Positions 1 through 10,529 of a DNA stretch of 34,830 nt are shown in pieces. Position 1 is the first letter of the stretch. Every line of letters begins with the position of its first letter. The position numbers and the translations under genes are program-made. The stretch is from Welwitschia mirabilis. Taxonomy: Eukaryota > Gnetophyta > Gnetopsida > Welwitschiales. Where the stretch lies: the NCBI GenBank assembly GCA_051453625.1, contig JBOZIK010000001.1, positions 201,374,780-201,409,609 on the forward strand, in the 5' to 3' direction. The notes under the pieces were generated by a model, which did no database searches, had not been told where the DNA came from, and was given only the letters and a program-made list of their open reading frames with translations.

Positions 1-2400
1 AAATCATAAGCTAGTTTTTCTTTTTTTCTTTTTTTTTGGTAAATAATCTTTAGCATTAATTAAGGCTTGGCTATAATATTGTATTCTCCTCTTGTTTTTG
101 AGAGATTTCAATGGATAATAATTGGTTCAAATGTGGCAAATTAAGAGATTAATGGGGGTCTTCTACTTTGAAGAATTCCTACGTAAGTGAAGAGGAGCTT
201 TTATTTTACTTAAAAGTAATTTAAGTTCAAGATAGTTGATATCTTAATATAAAAAGATGATTATCTCCCTTATTTTACATCTTGTTATAAGTGAAAAAGG
301 GAATTTTAGGATTCTGTTTTGGAGGCATTCTTTGAAAAACTTGCTTATGGTAAAATCTTCAAGGAATAAAAGCATGAAAATAGATATGTTCAGAAGCACT
401 ATGAAGGAGAATTAAGATGAGCAACTTACTTGTTTGGTAATCTCTACTATTAATTAAAGTAGTTATTTTTGCATGGGTGATTTTCCCTACATTCTTGCAT
501 TATGTCTTCATTTTCTAGGGTTGGTTTCTTTTTTGCATTATTTGTCATATGCCTTTTTTCCCCTAATTTTTGTTTGACTAATTTCCATTATAAATTATGT
601 TCTATTTTATTTATTTTGATATTTTTCTCTGAAATGGCTATGTTTTCATTGCATTTTACATCCTATAATACCAGATTTTAGAGGTAAGAGCTGAGGATTC
701 TCAACTCATTTCTTCATTTAGGATGAGAACAGGGCATGGAAAGACTAAAATTACTAACATTAAGACTCTTTTAAGGTCAAGAAGTGAATTTTCAAAGGGT
801 GTTATTGAAAAGTAAATTTTGAAAGGGTATTAAGGGGAAAACATTTTTGTGAAGCCTTAAAATTTAGAGAGTAAAAACTTGCTATATATTGATTCAGAAC
901 CAAAGAGTGAAAATTCATTGTTAAGACATCTAACAAAAAATATGAAGAAAGAAAATTTAAAGGATCTAAAGTTAACTTTAACTAATAAACATGTAAGGGA
1001 AGAATTAGCAAAGGAGTTAGTAAGAGGGAGAGAAACTTGTCCTAAAAAATTTTAAAATAGTATTACCAAATAGAAATTGAAAGAGAATGATTTAGAATAG
1101 GATAAACACTAAAGAAGAGATGATTCAATCTAAAAAAAATGCTTTATGAGAGTAGCTTTGAAGATTTTCTTTAAAAGGATGAGACCTTGGCTACTTTTTG
1201 AAGAAGCAAGGTTTCTACAAAATTTTCTCTTAATCTTATGGTAAAATTAATTATTCTTTAATGTGTGTCATGATTAAGTGTTTTAACACAAACAAACTTG
1301 TGTTCTCTTTAAGTTTTAATTGTTAAGGTAATTTAAGTTTCTTTAATGCATCTAGAGAGTTTATTCAATCTTAAAGACATGAAAAAGGACATAAAATAAA
1401 ATGCTTGATAATTTTTTAATTTATCAAATATAAGGTTAATGATTATTAGGGTGCTTCTATTAATAAAGAGGGTTAAGTGGTATAAATATTTTCCTTTATT
1501 ATAGATGTTTATCATAAGTATTTCATGGAATAAAAAGGAATATAGATTTTTATTTTTGATTTTGGACTTATGGTATCAAATTTTAACATCTAAGGTTGAA
1601 TTTGAATGGTGGACTTCTCTAAGAAATATAATGGTTAGCATAATCAAATCTAATTTTAATTACTCCATGTTTTGTTTTTACTATGGTTAACAATTGACAA
1701 TTATTAGTATTTATCATGTTAGAAAAGCTTTAGTGGAAGGTGACCTTATTTTGAGTTCAAATTTCAATGAGGCTTTATAAAGACTTACTTTTCTATTTTA
1801 TCTCCAAATGATTCAAAATAATTACATGATGATAATGAAGATATCAAAGGGATGCAGGTGATGAGATTAACTATAGCATGGATTTTGGCAATTTTGATGA
1901 TACTTGTTTAGAATAAATTGAAGAGAATGTCAAGGAGTTGAAGACTAAAACCACTTGTGTTAAAAAGGTAAAATTAGTGACTGCAATCCTTAATAGTTAT
2001 TTTGGAACTAATTATACTAATTCAGAAATTAAGAAGGCATTAAGAAAGATAAATAATATTCTAAAGACTATGATAGAACTACATATTGATAGCTTTTTCT
2101 TGTGCCATTTTCATTCTATCTATTCTTTTTGTATGGGTATTTTTATGAATGATTTTTGAGATATTATAACTCTTATGTTTCTTACTTTTTTATGTGTTAA
2201 AAAAATATGATGACTTTTTAATTTTAGTGAAGAATGAGAAGGGTAGGACTATGTAAAGGGGAATTTTAACTATCACCCACATTCCATTAGTAAGGAGGAC
2301 ATTACAAGTAATTTGATGGCCTTGAATTCCCCTTTCTAGCTTATTTATTTTTGTTATTTCTACTCATTTTATAAGTTAATGTTTAGGTTGTTTTAACTTT
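1..2400. other. AT-rich DNA, no recognisable gene
   Basis: This stretch lies left of the outer retrotransposon X. It begins with a T-rich tract (16-38) and holds only short open frames. I read both strands for RT, integrase, protease and gag motifs and found none. A few plus-strand frames (about 340-430, 890-1060 and 1880-2100) are rich in Lys, Glu and Asn and interrupted mostly by TAA/TAG, but that is also what AT-rich DNA gives by chance. It may be the remaining body of the old element that X entered, or diverged host intergenic DNA. I cannot decide. Confidence 0.5.
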
Positions 2401-2415
2401 TATTGTATTTTAGAC

Positions 2416-3090
2416 ATGGATCTTGACTTTTTGTTATTCTTGTATAAGAAAGATAAACCTTTTATTTGTGTTAAGTCAGCTAAAATAAGCTTGAAATAGG
2501 ATCTATAGAGGACAATTTTTCTTAATCTTATATAGAATAAGGATTAGCATGAGATTTATAGAGTTTTTAAAAGTTAAAACATGAATTTAATCAATCTATT
2601 TAAAGGTTTTATGTAATTGATTCATGAGAACAAAGCTTTTGAGGCTAGAATTTTGAAGTTGAACTCAAAAAAGGGCAAGTTATATGAGTTGTACCTTGAG
2701 TTTAAGCATGAGGATTTAAAAGATAATTTCTATTTTTTGTATTTTAGAGGATGATAAAAATATTTCTTTTAATATATTGATAAATAAAATATAGGATAGC
2801 GAAGATTTAATAAAGCTCTTAAAATAGGAGAATGTTGTTCAAATAAAATTACTTAAACATCATAGAGAAAATTCCAATTAACTTCATTTATATTTTCACT
2901 CTCACAAAAATTTAAACAAAGAAATTATGAATACTAAAGAGATTGAAGCCTTAATAAATCATATTTAGATCTTAAAGGAAGAAAGGATCAAAAAGGGATT
3001 CTTTTAAAAGCTTTAATATATTTCTAAAAGAGATTAGGTTGTAAAATTTTTTAAATTACTTGTGCATGCATCTCGTGAATTTTATCTTTA
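2416..3090 (+). pseudogene. Possible decayed coding remnant, unrecognised
   Basis: Two plus-strand frames, about 2416-2750 and 2748-3090, can be read for roughly 110 codons each. Their internal stops are TAA or TAG, many at places where Gln would fit; I saw no internal TGA in either main stretch. The first contains the stretch ENKAFEARILKLNSKKGKLY, the second NTKEIEALINHI. A T-rich run ending TTTTAG separates them and could be a splice acceptor. Against a real gene, Lys, Asn, Ile and Leu dominate, as expected from base composition, and no domain is recognised. It could equally be chance frames in AT-rich DNA. Confidence 0.2.
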
Positions 3091-3707
3091 AAAAAGAGCT
3101 CATTTTATGCTTATTTTTTTATCTTTATTTTAATGACTTTTTTGTTCTGTATGTATTATAGATCATCTAAAGAAGTATCTTCCATCATTTACAACAGAAG
3201 ATAACATCACTAGTAGAAAATTAAAAATGTTAGATAAGAAATAGATAGGGTCGAATATCTATGTATAATAATATTTACATCGATATAATGTTGAGTATAA
3301 ATTTCACTCCTTATGTGAGTATTCTTGATATTTATTTTTTACTTTAGAGCAATGATAATTATGGTAGTTGGTGTAATGTCTATATATTTAAACCTTGCTA
3401 ATGATATGAAAGGCTTGTCTTGCTCTCTTGATTTACTTTGTTAGGCTTATCTTGCTCTAATTATAGGATGTTATCATGTTTACTATGAGTATGTAGCTTA
3501 GTCTTGTTTTTTTCTTTATTCAATTATGTATTATGATTAGTTGGTTATAAAGTGCTATAATGCTTATTATGAGAACTAATATTATGTTTATTATAAGGAC
3601 TGTTTGTTTGTTGGTTTGGATTCATTTTACTAGGAATTATAAACATCATGAACATTATTATATTTTCCTTGATAAATGTTTTGCATTTTATCAAATTATG
3701 GTTTTGG
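3091..3707. other. Flank of element X; possible continuation of old element O1
   Basis: This is the sequence directly left of the X insertion. On the minus strand, one frame running in from the right flank of X stays in register across the removed insertion point. It then becomes rich in Asn, Gln, His and Lys (about 3400-3700), with stops mostly TAA/TAG. Such composition is common in linker regions of plant Ty3/gypsy polyproteins, but no domain is recognisable. I treat it as possible O1 sequence downstream of its protease. Confidence 0.3.
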
Positions 3708-3712
3708 GCATC
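3708..3712. repeat. Left target-site duplication of element X (GCATC)
   Basis: GCATC immediately precedes LTR A, and the identical five bases follow LTR C at 28537-28541. Five base pairs is the usual duplication length for Ty3/gypsy integration. The match pairs the two outermost LTRs as one insertion event. Confidence 0.85.
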
Positions 3713-4609
3713 TAACAAGCCTATAGTTTAACTATAAATATAGCTAATTAATTTCAACAAAATACTTAAAGATAAAAAGCTATATTACAAAGTACTGAAA
3801 AAACATAAAAACTATATCACCACACATAGATTGTAATCATTACTAATTTTATATGGAGTTTACCTTTTTTTACTTTTGTCTTAAATAAAGGCTCTTCTTA
3901 GTGAATTGGAACATATTATTTGTCAATAATGACTATTCCTTATAAAATAATGTTGTGATAATTACTCTACTATAAATAACATTTACAGGATGTGAGGAAA
4001 TGAAAGTAAATAGAATAGAGAAAACATAACCAGATTATATGCACCACTTATTTATAATTGATATACTATCTCAATATTAACTCTTGCTAGTATTAATATT
4101 AAGAGCAAGAAAGTAATAGGTAACTTTTCCAATTTACATATGTAGCAATACAAGATCCTTTTTAAAATAACAAAGCTTGTATTACTATCTAGAAAATATA
4201 GCAATAAGCAATTTTTCATATTTTCACAACAAGTTCAGTAGTTAGGAAGTTACATTACAGTTCTTCCACCATGATATTATTTATCTTAGATCACTTTCCA
4301 GCTATTTTCCAAGTTGCTAAAAGGATCCTCTTGTCTCCTCCATAATGAATATTTATATGTATAGCTTTAGTGAGTTGTTATTCCCTTTTTGTGCCACCTG
4401 TTTAGTTGTTATAACCATTTTCTTTTTCACAGTAAGGCTCCACTATTCTTTTGTTGGAATAATTATAATACAAAACCAAGTTAGCTATATGCAATAATAA
4501 TATAATATATTATAATAATATCATAATATATTACTAAATAATTATCATTTCATTCATTCATTTTAGTAAGAAAAGAAAGTAAAAATTTACATCGATTTTG
4601 GAGTTATTA
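3713..4609 (-). repeat. LTR A of element X (3' LTR)
   Basis: This 897-bp copy aligns along its length with LTR B and LTR C. It starts TAACAAGC where the other copies start TGACGAGC or TGACAAGC, and ends GTTATTA where B ends GTTATCA. The canonical TG...CA ends have therefore each changed by one transition in this copy. It shares several variants with C against B, for example TTGGAATAA near 4455 and TACTAAATA near 4531, which supports A and C as one LTR pair. Confidence 0.87.
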
Positions 4610-4796
4610 GTTTTTACCATACTTAAACATTTATTAGTCCTCTAATAATTTACATCATTTCCTTTGTTGTTTTATTTTATTTTTTTCCCTATTGCTTCCG
4701 ATTCTATATTAACCTATGACTTTTCATTTTTTCTAGTTATTTTGCGGCTTCAATTTATTTTTTAAAAAGGTTTATATCATCTAAATTTATATTTTA
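4610..4796 (-). other. Polypurine-tract side of X, degenerate
   Basis: In the element's orientation this is the non-coding stretch between the last ORF and the 3' LTR. A clean polypurine tract is not visible next to LTR A. Read on the minus strand, the adjacent bases contain only a short purine run (GGTAAAAA). A longer run, pyrimidine-rich on the plus strand, sits at about 4659-4703. Confidence 0.35.
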
Positions 4797-5130
4797 TTAT
4801 TCACATGGAGCCATATTTAGTGTCTTCCCTTTTGATTGTTTTCCCTTTTTAGTAGTAGGAATTTTCTTTGATTTCACAGGCTTAAAATGAGGGGTCTCTC
4901 TTGATTCCTTTAATTTGGAATAACTCCTAACTAAGATAGTATGAACTCCCTTTCCTCCCTCCATTTTAAAGAAAATGTCTACAAAATTTTCTCTAAACAT
5001 TTGTATACATTCCAAAAGTTGATTTCTTTGGTCTTTTAATGAGTCCAAATCATGATTAGTTACTATGAAAAGAGAGATGTCTTTTTTGAAACCTTTGCAT
5101 ATATGGATAAGTTTGTTCATTGTTCTTTAA
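4797..5130 (-). pseudogene. C-terminal basic tail of X extra ORF
   Basis: An open minus-strand frame of 107 codons. It has a charged helical N-terminal part (DLDSLKDQRNQLLECIQMF) followed by a strongly basic Lys/Ser tail (KKIPTTKKGKQSKGKT). It lies just before the 3' LTR, where extra ORFs of Athila/Tat-type elements usually end. I read it as the carboxy end of the same decayed ORF whose core is at 6290-7160, with coiled-coil material between. No enzyme motif is visible. Confidence 0.5.
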
Positions 5131-6290
5131 TGCTATCCTTTAACTACTTCACTCTTGGCAATGTGTACCTCCTATAGGACTTGGTTGGACACCCTAGTGA
5201 TTTTTTTCCATCCTCCTTCTGTCTTTTGTATGATCTTATTAATAACTTTTTTATAATTATCAAAGTAACCATTCAGGTTTTTAGGATAAAAGTGCATACT
5301 TTTTGGTACTTATAATTTCTCATTTCCAAATCCTATTCTTTTTCCTAATTGGACTTCTAGAAGTTTTTTCTTCGTATACCATCTTTCTATTTTCATTCTT
5401 GAGTTTTTTAATTAAGTTTAATGGATAGGAGGAATCAAGAATTTCTTAAGGGATTCTGAGATTTGATGTCCAAAAGCTTTTGCATCCACTAGAGATGTTT
5501 GATGTAAAGTGGTTTACAAAATTCTTTCTGTAATTAGAGAAAATTTATTTTATAATATTTTTAAATTTTTCTCAAGTAAAGAATAATCAATTGATGCAAA
5601 TATTTGTAGAGTTGATTCTAATTTTTCTCTCCTACATTTTAATTTTCTCTACTTGATTTATACCTACTTTAGAGCTTCTGTACATTATTGTTTATATTTA
5701 TTATTTTATTTTTTAATTTTCATATATTTTACATGCATTACCCTCAAATCTCTATTAAATTATCTTTTAATATTTCTTTTTAGTAGGATGGGTGAGTTAT
5801 TATACATGAATGTAATAAATTCTTACTACTTTATAATACATTTAGTGTTTTAATGCTTAGCTTGAGCCACATTCTTTAATGATTCTAATTAAAATTCTTC
5901 TTTGTTAGTGGGGAAAGCTACAATTTCTCCCTTTTTTCTCTAAGTTCTTACTTCAATTCTTTGATTTAAGTCTAAGCATTTTGTAAATAGGATCCATCTA
6001 CTCTTTGGTAGTTAAAATGAGAGACTAATTTCTCTTCCAATTGCTGCTTCTCCTCCCTGGCTTTACTATATTTTCCTTGTAAAAAAGTAATCTTATCTCT
6101 ACAGAATTCATTTTCAAGTTTTAAAAATTTAATTCTTTCTTTTATACTAAAATTTTCCTCTTAGAGCTGATTTTTATTTGGTATAAAGACTGTCAAAGAA
6201 TTTATTGTAACACACAAAAAATCAACCTTGTCATCTTCTGATAACTTAATAAAGGATTTGCTTTTTTGTTGAAGCCTCAGTTACTATAAA
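5131..6290 (-). pseudogene. Coiled-coil-like middle part of X extra ORF, broken
   Basis: Minus-strand frames here are interrupted by stops and probably by frameshifts. From about 6290 down to 5900, one frame reads as a charged heptad-like protein, including KVDFLCVTINSLTVFIPN and then FLQGKYSKAREEKQQLEEKL. Several stops are TAG or TAA where Gln would fit. Between 5131 and 5880 I see only fragments. Putative transposon proteins of plant Ty3/gypsy elements commonly have a coiled-coil C-terminal half after the conserved core, so this assignment rests on position and composition. Confidence 0.45.
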
Positions 6291-7160
6291 GTAAATGAAT
6301 CTATTTATTTAAATGTTTTTTCTCTATTCCTAGAACACTAAAGGATGCTAAAATGGTAACTTTAAAAAATGATATAATAGAAAGTTCCATACTATTTCTA
6401 TTCTTGGGAAAGAATTGTAGAACATTCTTATATAAAAGAATTCTTTCAATTAGTGAAGGAAATACCAGTCCGACCTTTGTAAGACTTATAGTATTTTTTA
6501 TTTTAGATTCTAACTTGTATAAATATTGAAAAATATTATGTCCAATATTAATATTTTTACTCAAAGGATCTCTAATAGCATCTGTCAAGTATACTCCTAG
6601 TATACTCATCTCTTTTGCTTATTAATTATGAGAGCTAAGTTAGATGATATAATTCTCAAAATAATGAATTCTTCAAGATCCATTTTTTTTCAACATCTAC
6701 TCATCTATCTTTGTTTATGATACGATAAAAATGTTTTATACATAGAGTGGTGTCTTCATTTTTATGTATCTCTATTAATAGTCTTTCACTAAATGGTAGT
6801 CCAAGAATAATTCTTAATCATCTAGTGAAATTTAAAGTGGTATGTTATTGACTAATGAATACAACATTAGTGGTTCCTCTGAGAATGACATATTTTTATA
6901 AAAAGAGTATACTTCCTCATTATTATATTTTCTAGAAAAAGTTAATTAGTTCCACCAACTAAGTTCAAAAACTTATCGTCTAAGCCTAGAAAAACTGAGA
7001 TCACGAAGAAGTTTTTTAAAATTTGCACTTGGTATGACTTTAACTTCTATAGAAAACATTTAAGTTTTAACTTTGAAATTTTCTATATGGGATTCTCATA
7101 TAAGAATTTTTATTAAACTCTAAGTACTCATCTAACATTTTAGCAAGGAAAAATAGAATG
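6291..7160 (-). pseudogene. Extra ORF of X: putative plant transposon protein (Transposase_32-like) core
   Basis: On the minus strand, frames between 7160 and 6301 jointly resemble the 'putative plant transposon protein' domain found downstream of pol in Athila/Tat-like elements. In order I see VYSFYKNMSFSEEPLMLYS, then LRIILGLPFSERLL (consensus-like LG-hydrophobic-P), then WILKNSL, then YLTDAIRDPLSKNINIG and finally SLTKVGLVFPSLIERILLY, which matches the family's hydrophobic-FPSLIT-like ending. At least two frameshifts (about 6850 and 6610) and several stops break it. The stretch 6301-6609 is the longest intact piece. The role of this protein is unknown; it has been discussed as env-like in Athila. 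Alternative: an unrelated captured ORF. The family assignment is from recalled motifs, not a search. Confidence 0.6.
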
Positions 7161-7605
7161 CCTTAGAAATGAAAGAATCTTACTACCTAAAATAACATTT
7201 TATTCTAAAATGCTTAACATGACATGCTGAAATAGCACTTTACCTATAAAAAAGATTATGGAAGAGATATTCATAATGTCTTTTAAATGTAAATGAAAAA
7301 TCATAAGAAAAATCATGTGCTAAAGATAAACTTTGAATAAACAATTTACCTATTACGATGTTTCTTTTTTAGAATTTTCAAGCTCAATGGATGTTGAAGT
7401 CTAATTTATTATATCTTTTATCAAAAGAGTCTTAAAAGATGTTGAAGGGAACATTCATTAAAACATGCTATAAAATAGAGTTTTTATTTCTCTCTCTAGG
7501 GAGAGCTTAAAGGAGGCCTTTAAATAATGATGTTTGCTTAAAGGGATCCTTCAAATAATAATTGCTTCTTCAAATAAAGTTTCAAATAAAGACTAAACTC
7601 AAGGG

Positions 7606-7634
7606 GGTCTTCAAGCAATGAAGGTTACTCAAAG
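7606..7634. repeat. 29-bp dispersed repeat unit, copy 1
   Basis: The unit GGTCTTCAAGCAATG plus the following 14 bases recurs nearly identically at 17712-17740 and 17922-17950, with a more degenerate version around 7543-7580. All copies lie in the X spacer, two of them on the far side of E1. Short repeats in the region between pol and the 3' LTR are known from large Ogre/Tat elements. Confidence 0.6.
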
Positions 7635-7769
7635 GGGTCCTTAGAAAAGTCATTGGAAAGATTCCTTGAAGAACTCTACTATTCCTTTAATCCTCCTTAA
7701 TCTTCTATTTATTATTCTTAAAATCAAAGGGGGACTTCCTCTTCTAAGAGAGGATTAAATTAGAAATCA

Positions 7770-7774
7770 ATCAT
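7770..7774. repeat. Left target-site duplication of E1 (ATCAT)
   Basis: ATCAT immediately precedes the left LTR of E1, and the identical pentamer follows the right LTR at 17562-17566. This is a perfect 5-bp duplication as expected for Ty3/gypsy. Confidence 0.9.
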
Positions 7775-8866
7775 TGTTGTAGTGTGTACTTATGAAATGT
7801 TTACATCCTGAGTAGAATCCTATTAATCACAAATAATAATTCATAAATACAACACACTAATATAGATTAAAGTGACCCAAATGTTATAATCCATTGAAAC
7901 TAAAGTAGGAAATAGGAGAGTTGTTTTCCACAAATAAATACTTACATCCTAATCTACAGAAATAACTTATAATGCATGAAAGTAAAATATAACACACTTG
8001 TGCAAAGCTAATCTAGTAAAAGGAAATAACAATGCACCCATCCTAAAATAACTAAGCAAAACCTTGACAAAGGTTACCCTCATAACCTATATCACTAGAG
8101 AAACTATTACGGGATCAAAAGCAATATAAGTTGTGAGGATGAGAAACAATCACACATAGAAATTATAAAAAGAAAATGTTTTTGTATTAATCGAACTATA
8201 TTCGTGTTACAAAGTAGTCACACCTAAATAGAGGAAATGTCATCCAACACCAAGGAAACATCTCTCTGTAACTACAAGGATGGATCCCTGGCCCTTCAAT
8301 CTCTTGTCATAAGAATTCTAGATGCAAATGAAGACAAGCAAGAGTCAAGGATAAGATCACTATTTATTAACTCAAACACACAACAACAAAGATAAAAAGA
8401 CATGAGTAAACCATAATGGCCATGCAAGAAGAAATGGAAAATACAAGTGGCAGAAGTTAGGTGAATGTTCAGTCTAGACATTATAATAGTATCATCCTGC
8501 TAGCCATCCAGACTATAAAGGAGATGATGTCATCTCATAATCAATCCACATCAGCTACTCAATAGACTATAATAAGCGTCTAATTGGTATAGTCATCTGT
8601 ATAGTCATTCAAATGATTAGGTGGATAATGGCCTTGGATAATTCTTCATTCATTGCATTAGCCCTAATATTTTACAGGGAGTTGTATTCAGAAATGTAAA
8701 GTATTTAAATTTATTCAAAATACTATAAATTATAATAGAGATTAAGTGTTTTCATATTTTTCATCTTAGCTCTCCATTACCATGAAAATCAAACATCTAC
8801 CTATCTATTTACTTTCAAAACCACTCAAAATACCTTATTAAATATGTGTAAGTTGGTAGTGCAACA
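7775..8866 (-). repeat. Left (3') LTR of E1
   Basis: This 1092-bp LTR starts TGTTGTAGTG and ends GTGCAACA, giving TGTTG...CAACA inverted ends. It aligns throughout with 16517-17561. A TATA-like sequence (TTAATAAATA on the minus strand, 8361-8370) is partly conserved in the other LTR at 17104-17110 and could mark the U3/R promoter. Short open frames within it have no protein support. Confidence 0.92.
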
Positions 8867-8882
8867 TAGCCCCCACTTAACC
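8867..8882 (-). other. Polypurine tract of E1
   Basis: On the minus strand the 16 bases next to the 3' LTR read GGTTAAGTGGGGGCTA. A G-run within three bases of the LTR start is typical of the polypurine tract that primes plus-strand synthesis. Confidence 0.8.
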
Positions 8883-9885
8883 TTGTCATTCTCTAATAAA
8901 ACCATATGGTAAACCATGTTTGTAAGCCAACTTATTAGATACTAAAATAGCTAGGATACTTGAGGAAATTGTCTTAGAAAAGATTTGCAGAAATTATAGA
9001 TATACAAACTAAATTTTAAAAAATCAAAAAAATAGAACAAACACTTGCCAAAAACTCAGCTAGTCATTCATCTACATCATCATCCGAATAATGGAGGGGA
9101 TGAAAGGCTTAAATATTATTGTTTAACTAGTAGTTTTGATCTAAAAAACTCAAAAAGATAGAAAATCAAATAGAAAACTAAGAAAAATAAAGGAAAAAGG
9201 ATAAACACACAAGAAAGGAAAAATGATGGCTGAAGAAAATAGACTATCTAAGTTGAAACCTATAATAAAAACGATACGAATGTACCTGAATAGAAAGGAA
9301 ATTATGATACACTTAAAACTTTAAAAGCTATAATGGAACCTATAAAAGCTATAAATGAAAAAGATGTTTGTCTTAAGTTTTCAAATGCTTTCTAAAAAAT
9401 GATTTAACATGAAAGAATAGCAAGAAACTACTAAATGATTAAAGTTCTGCAAAAGAATAAGAAAATACATAAATGACTTTAGAATTCTAAATTTAAAAAC
9501 TGAAGAAACACGGAGTGAAAATGGATATAAGGAATAAGGAGAAGATTGTCTACCTATCCTAAGTACTAACCTAGTAAACTCCCAAGGAAAACATTATAAC
9601 ATCACCTAAGTAAATATGCAAGACAAAATGTATACACATCATAAAGTTCACTAGAAAAGGCAGTGGTTATGATGATAGTTAAATCTTTAAGTGCATAGAA
9701 TAATAAACGTCAAAATAAAAAGGTACTTAGAAATGAACTCATCTGCTCTCACCCCACAAACACACCCAAATCTTCAAAAGTAAAATGACCAAGTGGGAAT
9801 ACTAAGAGTTTAGTAAATAAGAAATGCCTCTAATGACACTAGGAACACCATGAATCCCTAACCTTAAAGTTTATTTCTTTTTCCA
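8883..9885. other. E1 3' non-coding region
   Basis: A-rich on the plus strand, with no convincing frame on either strand. In the element's orientation it separates pol from the polypurine tract. No env-like or extra ORF is present, unlike the neighbouring element X. Confidence 0.6.
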
Positions 9886-10028
9886 TGATGAGGAAAGTGT
9901 AACCACTATCAAAGAAGTAGGAACCCACGAAGCATGGTCAACTAATCCCCCAATGAAGTTCCCATAGCTCCCAACACTACCAAAGGTTCCTTTGGGAAAT
10001 ATTTACCTTGGCGCAGTAGAACATCATG
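9886..10028. repeat. Conserved post-pol block shared with X, E1 copy
   Basis: This block aligns base by base, with small gaps, to 19364-19526 in X. Shared runs include ATGATGAG, CACTACCAAAGG and GGAAATATTT. The rest of the non-coding DNA of the two elements is not visibly similar. In both elements it lies downstream of the integrase and next to a simple repeat. An open minus-strand frame covers it in E1 but not in X, so protein coding is unlikely. It may be a conserved RNA or DNA element of the lineage, or a small inserted repeat. Confidence 0.55.
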
Positions 10029-10080
10029 GTGACCATGTATTTTTCTTTGAAGTACAAAATATAATAGCTCATGATCATTA

Positions 10081-10112
10081 TTTCTTTTTTTTTCTTTTTT
10101 TTCTTTTTTTTT
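10081..10112. repeat. T/C-rich simple repeat
   Basis: Runs of T interrupted by single C residues, sitting about 50 bases beyond the conserved post-pol block. The equivalent place in X has an AT dinucleotide repeat. Confidence 0.8.
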
Positions 10113-10529
10113 AAGGAAAATTCTTACATGATCATACACTCAAAAAGATAAAGATCAATAAGTGAGATAAAAAACAGAAATAAATACTCCTAAATAATCC
10201 AAAACCTTAACACCATTGAAAAAAGTAAAAGAAACGAAGGCATCTTTCTTTAAATGAAGTCTATAGACATAGGAATGTCTCAAAATTGGGTGAATCTAAT
10301 CTTATCACTATAAATTCCCAAGTATAAAACTAGTCATAAAACTCCATAAAGCAATACACAAGTTAATTTTGAAAGATTATTAAGTGACATCATAATATCA
10401 AGCAAAGGAGTAGGCTAAAAAAGAAATCAAACAATGATAGGAAGGAAGTCCTCCTCATCGAGGAGAACCTTCAAAACGAGTGCTTCTATCATATTCATGG
10501 TTGCATTTAAAGATACTTCATATAATTTT

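Larger units (their letters stand above)
7161..7774. other. Spacer of X left of the E1 insertion, with short repeats
   Basis: No protein frame is convincing here. The part 7500-7680 contains repeated phrases around CTTCAAGCAATGAAGG and GGTCCTT, matching sequence on the other side of E1 (17590-17950). This confirms that 7774 and 17562 were once adjacent or close. Confidence 0.55.

Noticed and set aside
2190-2240. YDDFLIL-like plus-strand peptide resembling an RT active site
   Set aside because: No other RT motif occurs in order around it. A single short match in AT-rich DNA is expected by chance.
5653-5853. 66-codon Phe/Tyr/Leu-rich plus-strand frame suggesting a membrane peptide
   Set aside because: Lies opposite the decayed extra ORF of X; composition follows from T-rich DNA and nothing else supports it.
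8296-8481. 61-codon minus-strand frame with Cys-rich stretch
   Set aside because: It lies within the E1 LTR and has no counterpart frame in the partner LTR.
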